12,468 nucleotides of DNA from Caccovicinus sp051878975 (GTDB taxonomy: Bacteria > Bacillota > Clostridia > Lachnospirales > Lachnospiraceae), in NCBI GenBank assembly GCA_051878975.1, contig JBJELD010000052.1, forward strand, positions 1-12,468. The letters are read 5' to 3'. Below are positions 7,643 through 12,468 of the stretch, piece by piece. The notes under the pieces were generated by a model. That model saw only the letters and a program-made list of their open reading frames with translations. It did no database searches and was not told the DNA's origin. The first letter of the stretch is position 1. Each line of letters starts with the position of its first letter. The position numbers and the translations under genes were made by a program.

Positions 7643-8364
7643 GATGCCGATTTCTCCTTTCTCTCCTGTCCGATCAGCGCCCTGTCTTCTTCCTCCGGCA
7701 TTCCGATCGGCACCGTGTCCTGTGCCTGATACCGCAGCAGATTCTGTTCCAGGCCGTCCTGGAACAATGCCTTGCCCATGACAATGACATCTGCTCCGGC
7801 ATCCAGAACATATTCCAGGTTATTTTCATTGATATCCCCGTCTACTTCCAGGTCGATCCGGCGGCCGCTCTTTTCAATACAATGCCTGGCCTGCGTAATT
7901 TTCTCCAGCATGGTGGAATTAAAATGCTGTCCCTTCAGCCCCGGCTGAACCGTCATCAGCTGAATCACATCGATCTGCTGCCAGATGTCCAAAGTCAGCT
8001 CCTTAAGCGGACTTTCCGGCTTCAGCACCACACCGGCCCGCTTTCCGAAACGATGGATTTCCTCCAGCACCTCTTCCAGGCTGTCTGAAGACTCCAGATG
8101 TATCGTAATGATATCCGCCCCGGCTTCTGCAAAGGTCCGGATATACTGCTTCGGCTTCTGAACCATCAGGTGAACATCCAGTTCCAGTGATGTTTCTTTT
8201 CGAAGCGCCTGTACAAAATCCGGCCCGAATGAAAGATTTGGCACAAAACTGCCGTCCATGATATCGACATGCAGCCTTGTAATCCCGGTCTGCTCCATCA
8301 CGTGAATCTGCTGCCGCAGCTTCATATAATCCGCTGCGTATATGGATGGCGCCAAGATATACAT
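7639..8364 (-). CDS. Ribulose-phosphate 3-epimerase family protein (Rpe/AlsE-like)
   Basis: This 241-residue TIM barrel of the ribulose-phosphate-binding superfamily epimerises a ketose phosphate at C3. The metal and catalytic set is complete: H32 and D34 (in LHVDIMDGSFVPNL), H65 (DVHLMV) and D175 (EVDGD). The phosphate-binding parts are MTVQPGLKGQ (137-146) and VMGKALF (195-201). The loop reads QPGLKGQ instead of the NPGFGGQ common in housekeeping Rpe, and a charged C-terminal tail of about 25 residues (from 217) is extra. Both suggest a specialised catabolic paralogue, of the kind represented by allulose-6-phosphate epimerase (AlsE). The start is the ATG at 8364, preceded by AAAGGAGGG; an in-frame extension to 8493 has no support and is unlike the family. 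It couples to the kinase by a 4-bp overlap. Confidence 0.9.
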   Translation of the reverse strand: MYILAPSIYAADYMKLRQQIHVMEQTGITRLHVDIMDGSFVPNLSFGPDFVQALRKETSLELDVHLMVQKPKQYIRTFAEAGADIITIHLESSDSLEEVLEEIHRFGKRAGVVLKPESPLKELTLDIWQQIDVIQLMTVQPGLKGQHFNSTMLEKITQARHCIEKSGRRIDLEVDGDINENNLEYVLDAGADVIVMGKALFQDGLEQNLLRYQAQDTVPIGMPEEEDRALIGQERKEKSAS

Positions 8365-8511
8365 GATTTTTCCCTCCTTTGTTTCTTTACGTACTCTCTG
8401 AACCTCTTTGTACCAGAATTTGTGCGCAGCCTTCAAAAAATCAGCTGCAAAGCCGGGTGCAGAAGAGCCTCCGGGCGTACATTTTGATTGCATTTGGTTC
8501 GGTTTTGCGTT
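8365..8511 (-). promoter_or_regulatory. Possible second promoter, upstream of the epimerase
   Basis: In the 147-bp gap after the regulator gene, the - strand shows TTGAAG (8431-8436), 18 bases, then TGG-TACAAA (-10 at 8407-8412) with an extended -10 TG. Transcription would begin near 8400, about 36 bases before the epimerase start. Just upstream, a 5-bp stem CTGCA/TGCAG followed by T6 could weakly attenuate read-through from the regulator gene. Both are pattern matches only. Confidence 0.35.
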
Positions 8512-9354
8512 TTACTTGATTTTGTTGTAATCAATCGTGATCTGATTTCTCTTGAGGTATTTGGAGAAATCCTGCTTCTTCTGATTGATATATCCCAGAT
8601 ACAGCACATCCAGAATGAACTGATCGGCAACCCGGCGCGTCACTTTGTCCCGGTCTACTGACAGATCACTGATTGCAATATACAGCGGGATATCCACATA
8701 CTTCAAAAGCGGCGATTTGCTCATTTTGGTAATACAGATAGTGGTGGCCCCCCGCTTTTTGGCGATAGACATGGCCTGCACGACATTCCGGGACCGCCCC
8801 TCATAGGAAACCGCCAGCGCCACATCGCCCGGGCCAAGATTATTGGCTGTCGTAAACTGCATCATGATATCGCTGTGTGCCGAGGAGACTACTCCAAGCC
8901 GGCAGAATTTCATAAAGGCAAACTGACATGCCGCATAGGCATCTCCCACTCCGAAAAAGTGAATGGATTTTGCATGTACCAGCGTATCGACCGCCTTCTG
9001 ATAATTCTCATCTGCCATAACCATAGTATTCTGCAGGGTCTGGACATTGCTCTGGAACACTTTCTTCATAATATCCGTAATCGAATCGGTAGAAGATACG
9101 TGTTCATCGTAAACCGTTTCCTGCTCTGATACCGCTGCTATGCAGGCCTGCTTCAATTCCGAGTATCCGTGAAATCCAAGGCGTTTGCAGAATCGGATCA
9201 CAGAAGCATCGCTGCTCCCGGTCTCCCGGGCAATTTCCGCCAGTGTCATATGGTTCACCGCCTCCGGATTTTCCAGCAAGGCCTGGGCAAATGCCTTCTC
9301 CGCCCGCGGCAGCATTGGAATCAGAAAATTGATCTTTACAAGCAGTTCGTTCAT
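8512..9354 (-). CDS. RpiR-family transcriptional regulator (HTH_6 + SIS)
   Basis: This 280-residue regulator has an N-terminal helix-turn-helix (about 34-70, MTLAEIARETGSSDASVIRFC, then KRLGFHGYSELK) and a C-terminal SIS domain (about 115-250) with GVGDAYAACQFAFMKF and AVSYEGRSRNVVQAM as phosphosugar-binding turns. Family members bind DNA near the genes they control and respond to sugar phosphates. As first gene of the - strand cluster, it probably controls the epimerase-kinase-transporter-isomerase genes, with an intermediate as ligand (inference). I place the start at the ATG at 9354 because GGAGG lies five bases before it. The ATG at 9366 would itself overlap that GGAGG and has only a weak site of its own, though it cannot be excluded. 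Confidence 0.93.
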   Translation of the reverse strand: MNELLVKINFLIPMLPRAEKAFAQALLENPEAVNHMTLAEIARETGSSDASVIRFCKRLGFHGYSELKQACIAAVSEQETVYDEHVSSTDSITDIMKKVFQSNVQTLQNTMVMADENYQKAVDTLVHAKSIHFFGVGDAYAACQFAFMKFCRLGVVSSAHSDIMMQFTTANNLGPGDVALAVSYEGRSRNVVQAMSIAKKRGATTICITKMSKSPLLKYVDIPLYIAISDLSVDRDKVTRRVADQFILDVLYLGYINQKKQDFSKYLKRNQITIDYNKIK

Positions 9355-9404
9355 CGTTTCCTCCATTTCTCAATCACCGCAAATGAAGTATTTCTTATGT
9401 CTAA

Positions 9405-9433
9405 ATTATAAATTTTGCCGGGATTGAAGTAAA
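9405..9433 (-). promoter_or_regulatory. Putative sigma-A promoter of the RpiR regulator
   Basis: On the - strand, TTTACT (-35, 9428-9433) and a perfect TATAAT (-10, 9405-9410) are 17 bases apart. The start would be near 9398, giving a leader of some 40 bases. The spacing and the consensus -10 make this the best promoter in the window. It would begin the sugar operon. Confidence 0.6.
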
Positions 9434-9616
9434 TCATGCAATATTTTTTTGGTATTTATGTATATCATACTCGACATTTTCCCCTCTTTGCAACGGTTTC
9501 TTTTCGTCAATTTGACAGAAGAATCATTTCCTGTACTTCATTTTGGAGTTTTTGTAAATGAAATTCGCTTCAATGAAGAGCTCATCCAGCACCCGGAAAA
9601 CCGAGAAGACAGCATT
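9434..9616. other. AT-rich spacer with no recognised gene
   Basis: Together with the flanking promoter, terminator and repeats, this belongs to the roughly 470-bp gap between the regulator and oxidoreductase genes. I see no supported coding region here. Open frames on the + strand have either no ribosome binding site or run antisense into the oxidoreductase. Confidence 0.5.
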
Positions 9617-9675
9617 AAAAAAACGGTTCCGCAACAAGCAGTGCCAAAGGCTTTTCTGCTCCTCTCAGAACCGTT
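9617..9675 (-). terminator. Rho-independent terminator of the phosphatase-oxidoreductase operon
   Basis: Reading the - strand, AACGGTTC (9675-9668) pairs perfectly with GAACCGTT (9629-9622) and is followed by a run of seven T (9623-9617), two of which belong to the stem. The enclosed bases form a second stem, AGCAG/CTGCT, and a small GCC/GGC tip. The stacked stem plus T run fits intrinsic termination on the - strand only. It lies about 20 bases after the stop of the small RLKP reading frame and about 150 after the oxidoreductase stop, which places that frame inside the transcript. Confidence 0.75.
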
Positions 9676-9695
9676 CCGGTCAATTCTTTTATGCT

Positions 9696-9815
9696 TTATT
9701 CTCCTGGTTTCAATCTTCTTGGTTTCAATCTTCTTGGTTTCAATCTTTCTGGTTTCAATCTTCCTGGTTTCAATCTTTCTGGTTTCAATCTTCCTGGTTT
9801 ATTGCTTCTCTTCAT
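9696..9815 (-). CDS. Possible 39-residue RLKP-repeat peptide
   Basis: An ATG nine bases after the oxidoreductase stop opens a frame of 39 codons ending in TAA. It starts MKRSNKP and continues with six pentapeptides of the form xRLKP, where x is G, E, G, E, R, R, and ends GE. The product would be strongly basic, with prolines every five residues, no membrane segment and no known fold. It lies entirely between the oxidoreductase and the operon terminator. Against it: there is no well-spaced ribosome binding site (AGG abuts the ATG), so translation would depend on coupling to the upstream stop. The 12 bases encoding RLKP are identical in every copy, so there is no synonymous variation to show selection on protein. 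It may instead be a transcribed tandem repeat. Confidence 0.35.
   Translation of the reverse strand: MKRSNKPGRLKPERLKPGRLKPERLKPRRLKPRRLKPGE
9706..9795. repeat. Tandem repeat, six 15-bp units
   Basis: On the + strand each unit is GGTTTCAATCTT plus three bases that read CTT, CTT, TCT, CCT, TCT, CCT. A partial GGTTT follows at 9796. Units 3-4 and 5-6 are identical 30-bp blocks, showing that the array grew at least once by duplicating a pair. The unit length is a multiple of three, so frames stay open through it on the + strand and in two frames on the - strand. It lies in the 3' part of the - strand operon, before the terminator. Confidence 0.95.
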
Positions 9816-9824
9816 CCTGTCGCT

Positions 9825-10973
9825 TTATTTTTTCTGCCAGGGCATCATCTGCTCAATAATCCGGCTTCCCGGATTCCGGACCGCATCCTGCATCAATATC
9901 CAGATGTACGCGTCCTCCAATGCCTCCGCAAACGGATATACTTCCGTGCCTTCTTCCAGATAAGTTCTCATATCCAGCATCACAGACGCAACTGCGTATT
10001 CATCCTGCCAATCATCCAAGGTCAGAAACGGACTCCAGGTATCCGGTATCATGCCAATTTGTTCTGCTAATGCACGGTACGCAGGACATATATACGGGCG
10101 AAGCCGTTCTTCAACCGGAAGGTGCCGGCTGTTCACATAGCGAAGAACGGTATCATTCCATTCTCCGTCCTGTCCCCGCACATTCAGATGGCGGGAACGA
10201 ATATAAGAATGATACTGTACACCCGAAAAATCATATACTGCTGTTTTCCCAGAAGCAAATTCCATTAAAATGTAAGTTCTCTCCCGCTCCTTCACACTTC
10301 CGTCTGTGACCGGGCCGAAACGGGAGTCTGTCTCCGTGACCGGATAAATATATCGCTGTCCACATAAGGTAACCAGATCGCGGTTATTGTACAGGCTCTG
10401 CAGCCGATTCCGCTTATCTGACTGGCGCTCCAAGTGATCCGGAATGAAATTTCCCGAGCGAGCCGGCTCCGGATTCAAAAAATGACGGATCAAACTGACA
10501 CCGTGGTAGTCATGCGCCGCCGATAAATAAAGCGCATACGGTTCTCCGATTTTTCCGTCAGAAAGCGCCTTCAGACCTGCCGCCAGGATCGGATAGCGGA
10601 TATACTGCTCCGCCACCTGAATTCTGGTCTTTTCCTGGGTAACCAATGTCCAGAGCTCCTTCAGCTGCTCTAGATTCATTCCAACAGGCGTCTCGCAGAG
10701 CACAGCAAAACCTTTCCGCGCCCATTCCTTTGTCACTTCACTGATAGATGGCTTGCTGACTGCTACCACTACAAAATCCGGCTCTGCCGCTTCACAAACC
10801 CTTGTCGATGTGGTCGTCGGAATACCATACTCCCCGTGGATGCGCTCTGCCTTTTCCTGACTTCGGCAAAGCATAAATAAAAGCCGAAACTGTTCCGGAT
10901 ACCGATTAGCTGCACGCGCATAAAACATAGCCCGCCATCCGGAACCAACAATAACAAAAGATAATGGTTTCAT
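9825..10973 (-). CDS. Gfo/Idh/MocA-family NAD(P)-dependent oxidoreductase
   Basis: The 382-residue enzyme has an N-terminal Rossmann domain (about 1-120) beginning FVIVGSGWRAMFYARAA, where the nucleotide-binding glycines are G10 and G12, and a C-terminal substrate domain. Members usually oxidise or reduce a hydroxyl of a sugar or cyclitol. The motif that normally reads EKP, with the catalytic lysine, is ETP here (E94-T95-P96). Downstream, AEQYIRYP (121-128) and HDYHGVSLIRHFL (154-166) supply histidine, tyrosine and arginine candidates for the active site. Fold is clear, substrate is not. It starts four bases after the phosphatase stop, with GGGGGAG ten bases before the ATG. The gene is cotranscribed with the phosphatase, not with the sugar cluster, because a terminator and a promoter separate them. 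Confidence 0.87.
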   Translation of the reverse strand: MKPLSFVIVGSGWRAMFYARAANRYPEQFRLLFMLCRSQEKAERIHGEYGIPTTTSTRVCEAAEPDFVVVAVSKPSISEVTKEWARKGFAVLCETPVGMNLEQLKELWTLVTQEKTRIQVAEQYIRYPILAAGLKALSDGKIGEPYALYLSAAHDYHGVSLIRHFLNPEPARSGNFIPDHLERQSDKRNRLQSLYNNRDLVTLCGQRYIYPVTETDSRFGPVTDGSVKERERTYILMEFASGKTAVYDFSGVQYHSYIRSRHLNVRGQDGEWNDTVLRYVNSRHLPVEERLRPYICPAYRALAEQIGMIPDTWSPFLTLDDWQDEYAVASVMLDMRTYLEEGTEVYPFAEALEDAYIWILMQDAVRNPGSRIIEQMMPWQKK

Positions 10974-10977
10974 AACG

Positions 10978-11442
10978 TCAAATCTCCCCCGAAGCCTTCA
11001 GCTTCTCCAGAAAGCCCTCACACCCGGCTTTCACATCCCGATACGTTGTTTCAAAATCACCGGTATACCACGGATCCGCCACATCCCGGCTGCTGCCGGC
11101 AAACTCCAAAAGCTTATGCACCTTCCCCTCCGGGTCGCCTCCCAAAATGCGAAGCATGTTCCGGATATTCCAGTCATCCATGCCGATCAGATAATCATAC
11201 TGGTCATAATCACTCTTTTTCATCTGCACCGCGTACTTTCCTGCAGTGGAAATTCCAAGCCGCTTCAGCAGATTCCTGGTTCCATGATGAACCGGATTTC
11301 CGATTTCCTCCGTACTGGTCGCCGCTGATGCAATCACAAATTTCTGTTCCAGATGTTTCTTCTTTGTCATGTCTTTTAAAACGAATTCCGCCATTGGGCT
11401 GCGGCAGATATTGCCGTGGCACACGAAAAGTATTTTTATCAT
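10978..11442 (-). CDS. Low-molecular-weight protein-tyrosine phosphatase
   Basis: This 154-residue cytoplasmic phosphatase removes phosphate from tyrosine residues through a cysteinyl-phosphate. The active-site loop CHGNICRS gives C8 and R14 of the C-X5-R motif, starting at residue 8 as is typical. The general acid is D123 in ADPWYTGDFETTY (122-134), which corresponds to the family DPY/DPW loop. Length is standard. AGAGG lies about nine bases before the ATG at 11442. It is the first gene of a two-gene operon with the oxidoreductase; no tyrosine kinase or capsule gene is visible nearby. The gene's upstream flank is probably the end of an integrated element, so its native promoter may have been separated from it. 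Confidence 0.95.
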   Translation of the reverse strand: MIKILFVCHGNICRSPMAEFVLKDMTKKKHLEQKFVIASAATSTEEIGNPVHHGTRNLLKRLGISTAGKYAVQMKKSDYDQYDYLIGMDDWNIRNMLRILGGDPEGKVHKLLEFAGSSRDVADPWYTGDFETTYRDVKAGCEGFLEKLKASGEI

Positions 11443-11482
11443 CCATCTAAACCTCTTGAAATTACTGATTTTCCTTGATTTT

Positions 11483-11505
11483 CGGGCATTTTCTCAAATG
11501 GCCCG
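11483..11505. other. Imperfect inverted repeat upstream of the phosphatase
   Basis: CGGGCATTT and AAATGGCCCG pair with one bulged base around a TCTC loop. Neither strand has a T run after it, so it is not a standard terminator. Just beside it, TGATTTTC occurs twice with a 10-base period (11466-11473 and 11476-11483). It could be part of the element end, a leader hairpin of the phosphatase mRNA or a protein site. Confidence 0.4.
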
Positions 11506-11529
11506 ATGCTCGTTCACTTGGCATATCGT

Positions 11530-11558
11530 AGCATAAATTCGCACATCTTTGCCAGCAA
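11530..11558 (-). promoter_or_regulatory. Weak outward promoter candidate toward the phosphatase
   Basis: The - strand has TTGCTG (11553-11558), 17 bases and TATGCT (11530-11535), with 3/6 and 4/6 consensus matches. If active it would start near 11523 and leave a leader of about 80 bases that includes the hairpin at 11483-11505. It may lie inside the integrative element. Confidence 0.25.
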
Positions 11559-11766
11559 AAGTAGTACAACGAGTAGTAAATTGGGCCTAAAATCGTGTTT
11601 TACTACTGGCCCTTTTCTGCGATATATGGCGAAATTCTATGGCAGAGCTTTGCCGCAAATCCTTGCCCTGCAACAAGAGTACGGATTGTACCGGAAATTT
11701 TCTGCCGTTTTCATATTTTGCCGTATCGCATACCCGCTGAAATCCCTCTACCGCGAAAAGTAGTAA

Positions 11767-12468
11767 CTACTCAGCATTGGCTACTCGCTGCAATTCCTCC
11801 TGCGCATCCTCAAATCCGATGTGCGTATAAGTATTGAGCGTCACGCCAATGTCAGAATGACCCATGATGTATTGAAGCGTCTTGGGGTTCATTCCGCTTT
11901 TTGCCATGTTCGAGCAGAACGTATGTCTGCAAACGTGCGGCGTGATCTTCGGCATCTGCACTTTATAGATGCTGTTGTACTTCTCGCAAATATGCTGGAA
12001 ATACTTTTCCCAATGCAGGGCCACCATCGGCATATCGTTTTTATCCAAATAGAGAAAACCGCTTTTGCCGCAAATCATCGGTTCCACTTTTGGTTTTTTC
12101 CTGTTGGCAATGATGCGCTTGAAGCACTCATACACATCATCCGTCATAGGGATAACCCGTGTACCGCTGCTTGTCTTGGTGTCCTCGATGATATACTCCA
12201 TATTCCGCTTCCGCTGCAACTGATGGTTAATGTTGATCTTCCGATTTTTCATATCCACATCCGCCAGCGTCAAACCCACAAACTCGGAAATCCGAAGCCC
12301 GGTCTTGAACAGAATATAGATACCATCATAGTATTTGCAAAAATGCTTGTCACTCGCCACAAATTCAAGAAACGCTCTTTCTTGCTTTCTGGTAATCGCT
12401 TCCCTTGTCACGCTGTCGTTGACTACGACGGTGGCAAGCTGAAATTCAAATGGATTCTTGCGTATCAA
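11767..12468 (-). CDS. Tn916-family tyrosine integrase, C-terminal part (runs off window)
   Basis: The 233 visible residues are the catalytic portion of a site-specific tyrosine recombinase; the start, and the arm-binding and most of the core-binding domain, lie beyond 12468. Counting from the window edge, all active-site residues are present: R59 (TGLRISE), K98 (TKTSSGTR), H178 and R181 (PHVCRHTF), H204 (MGHSD) and the nucleophile Y214 (NTYTHIGF). The sequence style, including NPFEFQL near the edge and CRHTFCSNMAKSGMNPKTLQYIMGH, is that of integrases from Tn916/Tn1549-type conjugative elements of Firmicutes. It would cut and rejoin DNA at the element ends. The gene is read outward toward the chromosome, so the rest of the element should lie to the right of the window. 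No frameshift is visible in this part. Confidence 0.93.
   Translation of the reverse strand: MIRKNPFEFQLATVVVNDSVTREAITRKQERAFLEFVASDKHFCKYYDGIYILFKTGLRISEFVGLTLADVDMKNRKININHQLQRKRNMEYIIEDTKTSSGTRVIPMTDDVYECFKRIIANRKKPKVEPMICGKSGFLYLDKNDMPMVALHWEKYFQHICEKYNSIYKVQMPKITPHVCRHTFCSNMAKSGMNPKTLQYIMGHSDIGVTLNTYTHIGFEDAQEELQRVANAE

Larger units (their letters stand above)
11443..11766. mobile_element. Probable end of a Tn916-like integrative element (attachment region)
   Basis: This 324-bp stretch separates the phosphatase from the 3' end of a Tn916-family integrase, the place where such elements end. It contains AGTAGTA at 11560-11566, 11572-11578 and 11759-11765, and its complement at 11601-11607. 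The copy at 11571 reads GAGTAGTAAATT, which matches, as I recall it, the DR-2 arm site bound by the Tn916 integrase N-terminal domain. A 9-bp inverted repeat AGTAGTAAA/TTTACTACT (11572-11580, 11599-11607) and GGGCC/GGCCC (11583-11587, 11608-11612) are interleaved. AGTAGT-A-ACTACT (11759-11771) covers the integrase stop. The exact junction cannot be placed from one end, but should lie between 11443 and about 11560. An open + strand frame (11506-11763) has no convincing start signal. Confidence 0.6.

Noticed and set aside
8365..8493. N-terminal extension of the epimerase to an ATG at 8493
   Set aside because: The extra 43 residues match nothing in the family and have no ribosome binding site, while AAAGGAGGG precedes the ATG at 8364. 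The extension covers the candidate promoter.
9706..9795. CRISPR-like array, because the unit contains GTTTCAATC as some CRISPR repeats do
   Set aside because: Units are 15 bp and directly adjacent with no spacers, and no cas gene is present. It is a simple tandem repeat.
9449..9859. + strand frame encoding a hydrophobic VSIFL-repeat protein of 136 residues
   Set aside because: It begins at TTG with no ribosome binding site, crosses the regulator promoter and a terminator on the other strand, and is open mainly because the 15-bp repeat preserves frame.
9558..10070. + strand frame of 170 residues with WFQS repeats and a GGAG nine bases before ATG
   Set aside because: It runs about 245 bp antisense through a well-conserved oxidoreductase gene, and the middle is repeat. 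The GGAG is likely chance.
11483..11505. Hairpin as terminator of the integrase transcript
   Set aside because: The stem is good, but neither strand has a T run after it.
11506..11763. + strand 85-residue frame in the element end
   Set aside because: There is no ribosome binding site and no recognisable domain, and the frame contains integrase-type repeat motifs. It is more likely non-coding element DNA.

Overview
The window looks like chromosome from a mid-GC Gram-positive gut Firmicute, probably a Lachnospiraceae/Clostridia-type genome. The grounds are strong AGGAGG-type ribosome binding sites, a lipobox on the binding protein, an RbsABC-like sugar importer, an RpiR regulator, and a Tn916-family integrase at the right edge. 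This is inference from gene types and style; no taxon marker is present.

Layout, left to right. (1) 23-1764, + strand: a two-component system, an OmpR-family response regulator and a histidine kinase with almost no extracellular loop, joined by an ATGA overlap. (2) 1721-9354, - strand: a carbohydrate uptake and catabolism cluster, read right to left. Its order is RpiR regulator, ribulose-phosphate-3-epimerase-like enzyme, xylulokinase-like FGGY kinase, a structured leader, sugar-binding lipoprotein, double-domain ABC ATPase, permease, and an HxlB-like SIS isomerase. The last gene overlaps the kinase of the + strand two-component system by 44 bp tail to tail. (3) 9617-11442, - strand: a low-molecular-weight phosphotyrosine phosphatase, a Gfo/Idh/MocA oxidoreductase, and a possible 39-residue peptide of RLKP repeats, closed by a Rho-independent terminator. 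(4) 11443-12468: the probable end of a Tn916-like integrative element. It holds a non-coding stretch with several AGTAGTA motifs and the C-terminal 233 residues of its tyrosine integrase, which runs off the window.

How the cluster may work: the ABC system imports a monosaccharide, the FGGY kinase phosphorylates it as a ketose, and the epimerase and SIS isomerase rearrange the ketose phosphate toward fructose 6-phosphate or the pentose phosphate pool. RpiR probably senses a sugar phosphate. The HxlB-like isomerase is usually partnered by 3-hexulose-6-phosphate synthase, which is absent here; an Rpe-type barrel is present instead. The substrate therefore cannot be read from the sequence, and the pathway is the best candidate for something undescribed. 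The second candidate is the short RLKP-repeat reading frame between the oxidoreductase and its terminator.
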